Positions 9,925-23,135 of a stretch of DNA of 64,000 bases are shown here, piece after piece (position 1 is the first letter of the stretch; each line of letters begins with the position of its first letter). The translations under genes were made by a program, and so were the position numbers. The notes under the pieces were generated by a model. The model made no database searches. It was not told the DNA's origin and saw nothing but the letters and a program-made list of their open reading frames with translations. Source of the stretch: Chelonoidis abingdonii (Eukaryota; Chordata; Testudines; Testudinidae); the NCBI RefSeq assembly GCF_003597395.2, contig NC_133771.1:125728942-125792941 (forward strand), written 5' to 3'.

Positions 9925-11257
9925 AAGAACAGAAGAATGACCAAAGTTCCATCTAGCCCAGCATCCTGTCTTCTGACAGTGGCCAGTGCCAGGTGCCCCA
10001 GAGGGAAAGAACAGAATGGGTAATCATCAAGTGATCCATCCCCTGTCACAATTCCCAGCTTCTGGCAAACAGAGTCTAGGGTCACCATCCCTGCCCATCC
10101 TGGCTAATAGCCATTGATGGACCTATCCTCTATGAATTTATCTAGTTCTTTTTTGAACCACTATAGTCTTGGCCTTCACAACATCCTCTGGCAAAGAGTT
10201 CCACGGGTTGACTGTGCATTGTGTGAAGAAACGCTTCCTTTTGTTTGTTTTAAACCTGCTGCCTAGTAATTTCATTTGGTGGCCCCTACTTCTTATGTTA
10301 TGAGAAGGAGTAAATAACACTTCCTCATTTACTTTCTCCACACCAGTCATGATTTTATAGACCTCAGTCATATCCCCTTTAGTCATCTCTTTTCCAAGCT
10401 GAAAAGTCCCAGTCTCATTAATCTCTCCTCATATGGCAGCCGTTCCATACTTCTAATAATTTTTATTGCCCTTTTCTGAATCTTTCCAATTCCAATATAT
10501 CTCTTTTTTGAGATGGGATGACCACATCTGCACGCAGTATTCAAGAAGCTGGCATAACATGGATTCATATAGAGGCAATATGATACTTTCTGTCTTATCT
10601 ATCCCTTTCTTAATGATGCCCAACATTCTGTTTGCTTTTTTGACTGCCTCTGCACACTGAGTGGATGTTTTCAGAGAACTATCCACAATGACTCCAAAAT
10701 CTCTTTAAGTGGTAACAGCTAATTTAGACCCCATCGTTTTATATGTATAGTTGGGATTATGTTTTCCAGTGTGTATTACCTTGCATTTATCAACGTTGAA
10801 TTTCATCTGCCATTTTGTTGCCAGTCACCCAGTTTTGAGAGATCCTTTTGTAGCTCTTCACAATCTGCCTGGGACTTATTGTATCATCTGCAAATTTTGC
10901 CATCTCACTGTTTACCCTGTTCCCAGATCATTTATGAATATGTTGAATAGGACTGGTCCCATTACAGACCTCTCGGGGATACCGCTATTTATCTCTCTCC
11001 ATTCTGAAAACTGACCATTTATTCCTATCCTTTGTTTCCTATCTTTTAACCAGTTACCAATCCATAAGAGAACCTTCCCTCTTATCCCATGAAAGCTTAC
11101 TTTGTTTAAGACCCTTTGGTGAGGGACTTTGTCAAAGACTTTCTGAAAATCTAAGTACACCATATCCACTGGATCCCCCTTGTCCACGTGTTTGTTGACC
11201 CCCTCAAAGAATTCTAGTAGATTGGTGAGGCATGATTTCCTTTACAAAAACCTGCTC
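9925..11257 (-). mobile_element. CR1 LINE, 5'-truncated
   Basis: This is a CR1 non-LTR retrotransposon on the - strand. Reading 11187 to 10912, the frame encodes reverse transcriptase motifs VYLDFQKVFDKVPHQR and the region ending GPVLFNIFINDL. Further frames at 10686-10383 and 10386-10138 carry the CR1 thumb and C-terminal region ([33 protein letters not shown]). Frames are interrupted by small indels and stops. The insert ends on the 5' side near 11257, the usual 5' truncation of LINE copies. In intact members the polymerase copies the element's own RNA at a nick in DNA; this copy cannot encode a working protein. Confidence 0.93.
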
Positions 11258-11259
11258 AA

Positions 11260-11560
11260 CCTCAGTCTCTCCACTTACTCTTGGTTTCTTTCAATCCCTG
11301 TTTCCTTCCGTCCCTCTGGCTGCCCTTTCCATCCCTCTCTGCCCTCTCTGTCCATCTTCTGCCCTCACCCTCTCCCTCTCCGTCCCTCTCACTGCCCTTT
11401 CTCTCTCCTGCTGCCTCTATGTTTGCTCGCAGACTTTCTGTTTCTGCCTGTCTCCCCCTCTTAGGTGCCCCACTGCTTGCCTCAGCTCTCCACTGTCCCC
11501 CTCTTCTCCTCCAGAAGTCACTTCTCCACCCTCTGAAGGGAGGTGTCACCTCACTTTCTC
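11260..11560 (+). repeat. Pyrimidine-rich low-complexity tract
   Basis: Over about 11290-11530 nearly all bases are C or T in irregular CCCTCT, CTTTC and TCCAT words. This produces long serine/proline/leucine frames on + and arginine/glutamate frames on - that are compositional artefacts. No gene is supported. 11560-12170 also shows no recognisable feature. Confidence 0.75.
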
Positions 11561-12178
11561 AGAAAGAGTGACTAACTCTTCCCATAGAAAAATTGCAGCA
11601 CATTCACTCTGAACTGCCCGCCCATACATGCTCAAGTTCCTTTAGCATATTTACATTAGGGAATTTGTAAATAAACACATTTTATAGGCAATTTCTCCTG
11701 TATTAATGGGTACAAAATGCCTGAACTCGCATGCGCCTTTGGCTCTTAATGTGTGATGGCTGATCAAAATGACAACAACAAGTCATTTCTATGTTGATCA
11801 TCACCATATGTGCACTATCTCGGGGTTGGGGGAGAGGAAGGGGACTTAACGAGTCTCAAAATCCCTCTCAGCCACAGATTAACTTTTCAGCTGAAAAAAT
11901 ACATTGGACCAACATTTCATCACATCTGCTCAATTTTGATAGAGTGCCCTGTGCAATTATTCTTCATATTACTAGAAGTTATAATATTTGCTCTGATCCC
12001 AAGTCATGCGAACCAGATGCTTCATAACATGTTATATGGGACAGAAAATACTCCTACATACCATATGCTTAAAAGGGGAATGAACTGGATGGTTTTTATG
12101 ACCATTTAAATGTTCTTAGACCATTTCTGTAAGATTTCCCCAACATTTGTCATCTCTTCCTTGCCAGCTGTTAAGGTC

Positions 12179-15100
12179 TGTCATAAACAGATAGCTAAGG
12201 GGATGCAACCTCTTTACATCACAATACCAAGAAGTATGTCTCCTCTCCTCCACAAAGAGACAAACCCCAAAGACAAGGAAACAGAAAAGATTCTCTCTCT
12301 CTTCCCCCATAGCTTCTTCCCGCCCTGGGACACTAGGAGAGTATAAACAGCATGAGAGCAGAACTATTTCCCTCCCCCCCCCGTGTCCTTTCCCACCATT
12401 TCCGTGGTGGTCAGACAGTAAAAAGAAATGCAACAAGGTTCTAAAAAGCAAAATCTTAAATAAAAAAAACGAAAGAAAGAAGTAATAACAGTTTCTGCTG
12501 TAACCTGAACGATGTTAAGATACAGGGCTTCCTTATAGAAATAAGTATACACAATATGAAAAGGGCATAAACAGCTTACCCAAACCAAATACAATTTTAA
12601 ATTACCAATTAATAGGTATGAGTTAGTGTTGTGATATGTGTATAGGTCTTCCATTACGGAATACCTGACAAGTAATTGTTCCACCCAGCCAGATATGCTG
12701 GGAGCAAATTAATAGAGCTTGTTGTGGTTAGCCTTGCGAGCCTCTTGTCCCCCGCATGATGCAGATAACTCTAGTTCGTCACATGCCTATTCTGGCTTAA
12801 TATAATTTCTTACAAGCCTGTAGTAAATATCTTTAATTGTTGAAATGTCATGACTCAGTGACTTCTTATATTATCATTCTGGTATGCCTTGTGAGAAGGT
12901 ACTGGTGTATAATTAAGACTAATCAGTCTTTCTATTATAATTGGAGTTGCGGCTTGGACCGGCGCTGTACGCCTTTGGGGGGTATCGTACGGTCGGTAGT
13001 TGGCGTCGTACGGTGGATGGTCGGCGAAAAGAGGGTATCCGGGAGGGTGCTCTATTTGTCTCGTGCTAGCCCTTGCACTGGTCTGTGTTGTGGAGCTGTC
13101 CATTAGGTGGCTCATGTTGACTGGGCTGGGGTACCAACAGCTTTCCAGAAGACCATCATATCTTAGTAAAGAGATATTTTTAAGTTGATCTGCTTCACTG
13201 CTGCTTTCGCCGATGTGAGCCTAACTGTAGATTAGCACCGAACAGACAAAAACTCCCGTGTTGAGCCTTCTGCATTTCAACGGCTAGATTCTGCTAGCGA
13301 TAATGAATATATGTTGTATACCATTTAAGTGTAAAAACTCGGCTCGAATCTCACTATGCTTTTATTTTATAGTTTATAGCTGTTTATTTTGATATATATT
13401 ATTATTAGTGCTTGCCAGTTTTCCTGTACATGTATAGTCTTTGGTTCTCGCCAATAAATGGAGTAAATTGTGGTCTTCTTGTGTAGCTTGTTTTTTCGTA
13501 TGGCCTACGCTTTTTGTTTAACTCGCGGTACTCCCTTCTTGATCGTGCCAGGTGTGATGAAATACAGTATTTAAGATACTTTTCTTTTTTGCTTGTACTT
13601 TTGCTGAGGGGTTGGATGACTTATAGGGTGAGATCTTGTAGTCTAAGTTTGTCATTTTTCAGGTTATCTTATTGTTTATGGGGGTAGGTATTCAACGTTG
13701 GCCAAACTGACAGGTCATTATGGCGGTAGGCGGTCTGATGTGGGAGTGTCAGGGCTTTCAGTTGTGATACGTACAGGGGGCGGCTCTCTATTCGGGGTGC
13801 TGTGAAATACTAGATGGGAGAGGAGACTCGGCCTTCGCGAAAGACACGAAGCAGACAAAGTACCAAGGCAGGAGCGTCCAAAGAAAGTTCGGCGGTGCCT
13901 CTATGTTGCAGGATAAGTAAGAGAGTGCCATTCTTAAAGTAAAGTGGTTAGGCTGGAAAGATCTGACAGGCGTTGACATCAGTGTATCGTTTGATCCCAC
14001 GCCAGTCGTGGTTTGTGTCATAGTGATCTCTGTACTGTACAGTTTCAGTGTACTCTATATTTAACAAGGATTGGTGGCATCTCTCCTCAATCATTTCTTC
14101 TCTATTGGAACTATAGCCTGATTTCTGGGTTATGCTTCAGTCATACACGGGGCTTGTGGTAACTCATGTGTGGATTTATGTTCCGCCCGGCTGTGCGCTA
14201 CTGGGCCGTATTTGGTGACAGAATGCTGTAGACAAATTCATTAAATTGTTGACTTCTGAGTGTAGCAATGCCACATCTTGAATTCCACACTGAGGTGGAA
14301 TCTCAGAAAGGGATTCACAATATTCTGAAGGATGTCTTGGATAGGCCTACGAATGCCTGACCATGTCGCTGTGAGTTGTGGTTTAAAGGCTTGGGGACGC
14401 AATACATCAGTGTTATTGGACAACGCGATGCCCAGCCCGCGGCTTCGTCCAAACTTTCCGTCGAGAAGGCAACGTTGTTTCGATGCTTAGTCACTCGCCG
14501 TATTAGTGCCTAGTCTCCAGAAGGCTTTCTATGCTAGTTGGGCATGAGGCGAAAGCTTGGTGATTTCGCCTTGCCTGAGCTACGACATGAGTTTGGAGGT
14601 CTTAACATGTACTGTGCGATTCATATTGCTGTAGAGTGACACATTCCCAAGGTAACTAAGTGGAGTTTGCATGTATCCGTGTTGGGTATTGAGCCAGCGG
14701 GCGTCTCTGCTGGATTAAGAGATGCTTGCTCTCTCTCCTCTGGGCGAATTCACTCTATTGGCTCTCCTCCGATACGAGACACCCGCTAAGTTATGACAGA
14801 GCATTGCAGGCTGTGATCTTTGATTCGCTCTTCTAGTTGTGCGGAAGCTCATTATGGCGGCAGAGACATCGGTGGGTTTCTGCCCTTTGAGTGGTAGCTG
14901 TCGTTGCGATGATGGAATATTCAACTGGTTAGGCTTTGCTTGACATGCTCGTAATTTTGTGTATCGCATTTCTGGCTTGGGCTATTGCTATAGGAACCCT
15001 AACATACAGGAGGAGGCACGCTTATCGTGAAGTGGTATAGGTGATGCACATGTGTTTTTGGTGTTTATATTCCGTCCTCTGTTGACGTTCAGCTCAAATT

Positions 15101-18100
15101 CCGGAACATGACTGCCTTTTGTATGCATAGTGGATTGAATTAACCTTGAAGCGGGGCAACGTAGTGTCCCGCGCTGACTGCTATCCCTTTGAATGGTACT
15201 TGATTTCCTTGTACATTTCCAGGAGAAGCATTGTGAGCCAGGAGGTATTGTGGCTTATTTTGTGGAAAGCGGGTTGTATCTGAGTTCCTTTTAGCTGATA
15301 GCCAGTAGCTGCTTTTATGTATAATAAAAAGATCATTTATGTAGTCGTGCCCAATTAGCGGAGTGGACAAGTTTCTTTCTCTTAAGTGTGTAAGATGAAC
15401 ATGCAAAAAAAGCATATAAAGCTGATTTTCTAAGTTGAGGTGGCGACATCATTCAATGTTTTATGCAAGATATTCTCACCGTTTGGGAAGTAGGGCGCCA
15501 GTGTATCTCAGAGCAAAAAGAAAGCTGCTATTCCGGCGTCTTAGTGGCTCGAGAAGAACCTCCACCAGCATTTTTGTATTAGGGGGCTAGTGCATTATAA
15601 GCTACACGCGCTCTGAGAGTCGTCCGCGTTATGTGCGCTATTGTAACTCAAGTGAGTGCATCAAAGATCTTTCTGGCTGATTGGATATGGACGGTTGTCG
15701 CTCAATAAAACCGGTCGTTAGGAGACATGCCCTCATTTAACAGAATAACATGATCGAGTAATCTAGGGGTCCTCAGTTTCTGCGTACCTGAGATTAGGTC
15801 CTATTTTGCCTCCTCCAGAGTGTCGCACGCCGGAATATGGGTTCCCCCTGCCGTATTGCGGTTTGAAAATGGATTGGATTTCAGCATGAGTTGGACTTAG
15901 TGATAGGTGGCGCCTAGGTTTGGTTTCCCGCTTATGTATCTACCTTGCTCCCCAGCGTTGGTCTTATCTCACCTTACTCTTTGCTTTGTATTACAGGTGA
16001 TATTGTTTGCAATAGTTGTCTCCATGTACCAGACATCCAGTGGGATATTGCTTTACGAAATATCTCGGTATCGCCTGTGAATAATGGTTTGTATGCACCC
16101 GTGTACGCCCTAGAGGATTATCTTCTTGGCAGTTTTTTTTTTAATGACAGGGTAGTGTGCTCTCTTGGAGCATTCTCTAGAGTTCTAAATATCTGGGAAC
16201 TGGCTTTGGATCCTCTCGAGTCTTCAAGTGCAGCTCTTCGACTACACTGCATTATATTGCTCTTGTGGACTGTTTGGAGCTCAGTTCCGCGTATGTTGTG
16301 TTGTTGTGTTTTTTTCAAATTTTGGTGCAGGCATGTAAATATGGTTTCCCTTTATGTAGCTTGATTAAGGTTAAAAATATTCAGGAATAGAGAATATCAG
16401 GTACTGTGAACTGCCGTCGAAATTCATCAGGTTCTCTATAGGCCACTGTTCATTGATGTATCGGTGCGCCCTGTCATCCTCTATGATCTAATCAATGCCT
16501 TGTTGACTCATTGTGCAGGATGGATTTCAGATTGTGTGTGTGTGTGCAATCGTTGCGTTTTTCTAATCCGCCAATGTAATAATGCGATCTAGTGGTGTGC
16601 GTGGCTCAGCAGAGCTTGATTAGGACGTTATCGTCCTTCAGCCTCATGTCTGGATTTCTATTTGTAGTGCCATAGTGGGAGGTGCTTCACTGCCCCTTCT
16701 GTTGGAAATGTTAGTAACGCATCTATGAGCTTCGTAGCCTCTTCCTCGTCTTCTGGCTATCAGCTCTTTGCCATACCCGATTTAGGTGCTCCGATACTAA
16801 TGACCTAATAAGGAATTATGTTCTTTTATATGTTATTTTGTAATCAGAGTCAAATCTGGCTTTACAGCTGGTCTTGAGTGCTGTACGAGGTGGATGGACC
16901 CCGAAGGATCGAGTGGTAAGTGCCTGGTTGTATTTTTCTTGCTCGATATCTAGGCATGATCTTCAGTGTGGTTTAGTTCCTGACTGAATTATGTTAAGTT
17001 TGCGGGATAATGGGTATTCTTTTGCTTTCTTGTCTCTCTAGCAGACGTTATGCTTTGGGGGATATTTGTGTGTGTCTCAATGTGCGGTGCTTGGCCGGAT
17101 GATTCTAAAACTCTAGTTTTGACATGCATGCTTGTTTTTGCAGATGGCTGTTTTTCTTGTAGATTTGGGTCATTCTTTCACTTTGCTGGGGTAGTAATAT
17201 TCAAATCTCAAGTTGTAGCTCTAGTTTGATTATGATGATATCAGTTCATGCCAATGGTAATGGATAATTGTAGTGCTCATTTATCTTCTGGTAGTCAAGA
17301 TTCTAGGTTTATTGGAATGTTCTTTTTTATCGACTATGGTGGAGCTTTATTCGCAAGAGTAATATTATGTCATTCCTTGGACAACTTTTTCCCTCATACG
17401 GGACTGATGTGCTCCTTCTCTTTGCTACACGTAAGTGAGGTCAGGTGCGTTTTGAATGGGCCCCGGTGTCCCTTTGTCTCAGTGTGTGCTGGGCAGTCTA
17501 GCCAGTACAGCCCCGGTATTACATTCGAGTTGGTTAGTGAGATAGTGGCTTGTTCTGCGGAGTCGCTATACCACTTATGCTGGTTGTTTCAGGTTTAACT
17601 GTATAGTACGTTGTTGTGATAGTTTGTGTCTCGTTATGCCTCTGCGTTCGGAGCTTGCCCATGTCGCACTTGTTGTACTTCTTGTCGCCTCACCATCTTT
17701 ATATTTCTATTTCAACCTGCTCACGACTTATACTTATGGTGCAGATATATAATATTATATATGAGATATTATCTCTCTCTCTCTATATGTCGATGGCTCG
17801 TCCAATTTTGGGGGAGAATTAACACACATACGGTTTGCTGTCAGAGATAGCCCACAGATGAGTTATCGAGTGACGTGACTTCCTTGTATGAGTTTTTCGC
17901 GGTCTCACAGAGTTTCAAATCCCTCCTATTGTCTCTATTCTTTGTTTGAACGCCTCGTATAGCTGTTATAATTTATTGCTCTGAGGAGATTTTGTTCTGA
18001 ACTTGTTTTGTCGATATGTGTTTTCAAGGGATATCTACTTTAAGGGCCTTTCAGACTGCTGCCTTTGTAGGACCGCCTTCTTGTTATAATGTATGCCCCA

Positions 18101-19932
18101 GTTTTAGCTAGAACCCAACCTTTGCTTTCGTATTTCAGCTATAAGCCCTTCTGTCTTGATTTTTCGCAGTAGTCAATTTTGCAAACCTTTTTGGAAGGTT
18201 GCCTGGTTTGCCGGTCCCTGTTACTCATTTGGCGATCTGTTAGTGTGCATTTATATTTGGGAATTCCTCTAGCAAATTCCTCGCGTTTTTCGGATGTCTT
18301 GTCTAGGTCTTGTATTGAGTTCTTTTCCTGTTATATGTTCTCATGATACTTATCATCTCCATAGCAATCCGTTCTGTTGTTGTGATGGCAATTAACAATC
18401 TTGTGGGGTTGATACGCACTTGGCGATTCAGTTGGTCGTACCCTCTATTTTCAATGGGTTGATGCTATAGTATTTAGACCTTGATGCTGTTGCTGTCTGT
18501 CCGCGTTTATTCGATAACTATCTTTTTGTGTCCTTTTTTTTCCGTGCGTCAGAGTTTAAAGGCTGCCTTCCCTTGATTTTTGCTTCAGCATTTATCTTGT
18601 TTACTATTATGTTCCCTGATTGTTAGCAATCTTTTCTTATTATTAGCTACTGTATGTGGACGCGTTGGAGTACGGTCTCTTTCTTTCCCTAAATGTAATT
18701 TGCTCATGTTTTCTTTTTATTCGATGGTGTTTTGCCTCTGGTTGTGTTATTGCGGTAGATTTGTTCAATGTTAGTGACAGCCTCCTTGGGTGCTTTTATC
18801 TCATGGTCATCTCTCGTGTTTGTACAGCGATGCCCGTCAAGTGGCTCAATACGCGTCCCTGTTGCCTGTTTATGATGCTGTATTCTCAATGTGATAATGG
18901 AATTTGCCAGGAATAGAAAGATACTTTTTAGCCATCCGTCTACATGATGAGCGATGGAGTTTGTTTCTTATTCTGGTTCCCGACGGTAGACAGGGAATTC
19001 AGCTGATAGGTAGATCAGATATATGTGCAGATGATTACGAAGGGTTTAGAACGGTGGGGTGTGAGATTTATAAGTCTCCTAATCTGCAAAAGTCTTTAGG
19101 TATCCTCACTACCGCTGGTCCCTCATTGGTGCTCGCACACCTCTGTCTATTTAGCAGTTATGGTTTTCATGAAATCAATATGCTTATCCATGAGTTTTAG
19201 TTCCAATGTGGGGTTGTTTGTTTATTTGGCTGAAAGTGATCTGCTTCCAGTGTGATAGGAGATCGATGTTGATGTTATTAGCCGGTCTCTGGCTGGCCAA
19301 TATTCATCGAGCAGTTCCCTTGTTGGGCTCTATGTCTCTCGCTCCTGCATCTCCTATAAGACGTGACTTTTCTCTTCTCGACTTCCCATCATCTATTTTC
19401 TGTACGCCACAGGTCTCAGCTCCCAAGTTTCTCGGTGTAGTATGAATATCCCTAGGAAATGTGCTCTATAAAGGATTGTTGAGCATATCTTCCTGAAAGA
19501 TTTTTGTCGTGTCCGGAGTGGAAGTGTTTGCCACTGCGCTTTTCTCCCGGTTTCGTGCCGGACTGTTTTGCTTCCCAAAAGATTTCTCTTCATTTGCAGG
19601 ATTTTCTTGGTATCACGCTCTATGTCTTGACTTTCGTGTGTCTGGGTTTCTATTGCTTAGACTTCATTATATTCCTACTCGCTGTTAGCGCATTTGTAAC
19701 TTTCTCATCTATGTTTCACCCCAAATTAGAATATCGCTCCTCTTCGATCCTCTCATAGCTGAGAGAGCACAGAACAGACAAAAACCCAAGACCAAGAAAA
19801 AACCCCAAATTCCCTCCCTTAAGCTTTGAAAAATCCAGTTTCCTGATTGGTCCTCTTGTCAGGTGTTTGGTTCTCTTTGTTAACCCTTTACAGGTGAAAG
19901 AAACATTAACCCTTAGCGATCTGTTTATGACA
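12179..19932. mobile_element. Second TG...CA element, interrupted by odd block
   Basis: The left end TGTCATAAACAGATAGCTAA and the right end TTAGCGATCTGTTTATGACA are inverted repeats over about 22 bases. They are flanked by a 5-bp duplication AGGTC at 12174-12178 and 19933-19937. 12400-12540 matches 58405-58495 of the third copy (an A-rich TTAAATAAAAAAAACGAAAG stretch, then ..ACAGGG). 19750-19932 matches the other end of the family (TTTCCTGATTGGTCC, TTAACCCTTTACAGGTGAAAG). An uninterrupted copy should be only about 1 kb, so about 7 kb of extra sequence lies inside it. Confidence 0.75.
12660..19750. other. Anomalous CpG-rich block, possible bad gap fill
   Basis: Sequence here lacks every hallmark of its neighbours. 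CpG is common: for example about a dozen within the 105 bases from 14420 to 14525, while flanking kilobases have few. No CR1, SINE, hAT or other vertebrate repeat appears across about 7 kb, and no open frame exceeds about 140 codons. Composition drifts from mixed in 12950-15900 to strongly T-rich after 16000 (29 T in the 60 bases from 17281). The transition on the left is gradual from about 12660. It sits inside a high-copy repeat, where assembly gaps are common. The most likely reading is uncorrected long-read sequence used as gap fill. Genuine foreign insertion or contamination remains possible. None of the open frames here is supported as a gene. Confidence 0.6.
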
Positions 19933-19937
19933 AGGTC

Positions 19938-22766
19938 ATATACTAATGGTCCCTCATCACTGAAAAAGTGGACTCACTGACAGCTCCAAGTGACCCAGCT
20001 GATCTTTCATCCAGCTTATCACTGTATGCTGCTACTTGGTGCATTTACTTCAGCCCTGCCTTATGGTTTAAGCTCTATAAACCTTCCAGCCCTCATCTTA
20101 CTTCACCCCATTTATGCAGGCAGATGGTCACTAGTCACATCCTATCTATCTAACTGGGTTCTTATACTGCACCCATCACCATGGTTTCTGAGCACAGAGA
20201 ACAAGATGCTCCTATGTATTATGGAAGGAATGTCCTAGTATTTTGTAATTTTTTATAGGAACTTAACGTGTTTTCTTTTTCCACTTCTGCCCACAATCAG
20301 TACCAGTTCAGTCCATAGTAAGCTCAGGTGAAGAGAAAGTATATCTAATTATGAATGTTACCAATTGTTCAGCAAAAAGAAGCTGCTGTGGTCAGAGAAA
20401 TATGGGCATGTAATACAGGGAGAGCCCCAGCCTCACTTTTCATATGATTTACAAAACTGAAATATTGTTTCTAGATGTACAGATGTGGTCACTGAGCCGC
20501 CCAGGTGTTCATCTCACTTACTCCTTTGTTATTGTTTTGCAGGCTACAAACAAGTTGATCATGGGTACCCCAGTTTCTGAGTTCTCTCATGACACTAAGA
20601 ATACTGGCTTCTCACATACATTATTTCAGTCTTCCATGCTTGAGTTTATGCACTATAATCATAAGTATGCAGCCTTCTATTCTGCCATCCAGTTTGTTAT
20701 GAATCACCCAGTTTACATCATGCCTTTTCTTTTCTGATTTCATCTTGGACAGCAGTTATTAATAAGCTAATGTCTGGCTAATGTATTGTCCCTTACATAA
20801 AAATATTTAGATTTAGCCCATTATTTCACCTGCTGTCTTCAGTTCATATTTTTACATTATTCCATTTTCTTCCTTCACAGAGATATTGTGCAATTAAAAA
20901 CCTTTTAGTAGTTTATGGGTTTATTTGTTTTAAATTTCTGGGTGTGTCTATTTCACAGTTTCCAAAGTATTTCAATGAAACTTTCTTCATGACTACCAGC
21001 TCCGTTAACATGCATCGGTTACTGATAGTCTTTTGTGGTTTGGGAGTGATTTGGTTTTTCTTTTCTAGCTGTAGTCAACCACTTTTACTATTGGGGAGCC
21101 AATGGGTGACCTGACTTATGCAAATATGTCATCTTTATTGTTACTTTATCCATTACTCCTCCCATTTGTTTAGCTACTGCCTTATCTTGTCATAATCCTA
21201 GACTGTGAGCTCATGGGGGAAGGTTCAGTTTTTATTTTGCTTGTTTGTATAGTGCCCAGTGTTGTGTTAGTTATGAAAAGATAGAACCACTAGGAGGCAT
21301 GCAGCAGGGAAATATAAAGCCTGTGGAAACAGGAAATAAAGTCAGTCTTGTGTTCCCTTCCACTCACTGGCAGATTTAATAGTCAGCAAGGTCTGTAAAT
21401 GCTGACCAGGCCCCCACTCCCTCTCTCATCTGCTCAAAGATGAGCCCTGGTGCAGGATTTCGTTGTCAGCCTACACCTGCCCCACATTCAAATAAATCCT
21501 CACTTCCCCCACACTTGTCCCTGCTCTTTGACTCCACTCTGGTCCCACGTCCCCTTCTCCACCAAGCTCCATGCCATGCCACCTGCTTCCCCTGAACCAC
21601 CCCATGCACCTCTGCTGCTGCTTCTAGCACCATCAGCGCTGCTCCCCTCACCATCAGCGCTGCTCCCCCCAAATCCTGAACTGCTGTCATGAACCACCAC
21701 TGCTGCCACCCCCAGAGCTAGAGCCAGAGACCTCAAGGAAGAGCATCAGGCTGGTTCCTGCTGCCCACATTTGAATTTGCTCAGGCAGTGGGAGGGGAGG
21801 AGGGGCCTCTGACCAAAATGGAGGATCTACCATCGTTGGTCCCACTAATCAGAATTCATGGCAGAGCCATCATTTTAGAGGCTCCCTCCCTGGGCATATT
21901 CGAATGTAGGCAGTGGGGACCAGTGCATTGTTCTTCCTAGAAGTTCCAGCAGGCTGCAAACAATGGTACACATCGAGCAGCCCTGAGCCTTCAGGGGCTC
22001 TCTAAGTGCATGAGCCCCTCAGCAGCTGCATCTGGAGAGGCTACTCATCTGGTTTTGTATCATCCTGTCCAGTTCTGAGCAAAACCAAACATGGATTTGT
22101 CTGGTGTCAGATGGGGGATACCATTTTGAACAACATGCTGCTCCACCTCCACCGGTGTGACCTCACATGGACTGTGCGTACAGTCACACAGGTGGGGGCA
22201 GGAGGGCATGCTCTTCAAAATGGCACCCTTTGTGCCGTGTGAGGGTCACACCAGTGGGGACAAGCCTGCTCCTGGAAATACTGAAATGTCTAGTATTCCA
22301 GGATTGGCCACTCTAGCTACACCTGCTATTTCTCTGCCACTGCTATCTGCCCCCACACACACACACACAGCCTCCACTTGATTTTGGGGCCCCCTCCCTC
22401 ACAAGGCACCCTGACAAGGGGCCCCCTTACTGCCTCAGCGATGAAGCAATTGCATGAGTTCTATATCTAACACCACCCCCATGCATCAACCCCCATTTTT
22501 AAAAGGGTTCTAGGGAACACAGATCCACCTGTTCTGCAATGCCTTTGCAAAATCCCACAGCACTGAGCATGCCCAGCAGTGGCCAGTGAGTAGTAGAAGT
22601 TTCCTATCCCATCCTGAAGAGGTCACAACCCCTAAGCATGCTCCAGTACTGGGGCTGCTGTTGGGAAATGTAGTTTGTTTCCATAACCTTGATCCATATC
22701 CTCCTCTTGCTGTGGGACACTCACCTCAACCCAGCCCCACTTGACTCTTCCCAGCTAGCCCCACTC
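19938..22766. other. No gene; minor low-complexity tracts
   Basis: Ordinary CpG-poor vertebrate-like DNA resumes. 21470-21720 is CCT/GCT-rich and holds a short direct duplication of ACCATCAGCGCTGCTCCCC (about 21630 and 21651). A (CA)n tract lies at about 22353-22370. No open frame with recognisable content. Confidence 0.45.
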
Positions 22767-23135
22767 TAGGGCCAGGTCTACACTACGCCATTAAATCAAT
22801 TTTAACAGCGTTAAATCGAATTAACACTGCGCCCGTTCACACTACACTGCTCTTTAAATCGATTTCTGTACTCCTAGAAAACGAGAGGAGTAACCCTAAT
22901 ATCGATATTATTAATTCGGAATAGTGTTAGTGTGGACGGAATTCGACGTTATTGGCCTCCGGGAGGTATCCCACAGTGCACCAGTGTGACCGCTCTGGAC
23001 AGCAATCAGAACTCAGAGGCACTGGCCAGGTAAACAGGAAAAGCCCCGGAACTTTTGAATTCAATTTCCTGTTTGGCCAGTGTGGAGCTCTGATCAGCAC
23101 AGGTGACCACGCAGAGCTCATCCCCACAGGTAGCC

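Noticed and set aside
11262..11612. Long overlapping open frames on both strands
   Set aside because: They lie in a pyrimidine-rich low-complexity tract, where stop codons are rare by composition; no domain or conservation cue.
17248..17598. 116-codon frame and similar frames at 15945-16364 and 18904-19200
   Set aside because: They fall in the anomalous block, have no domain, ribosome or splice context, and the block itself may be erroneous sequence.
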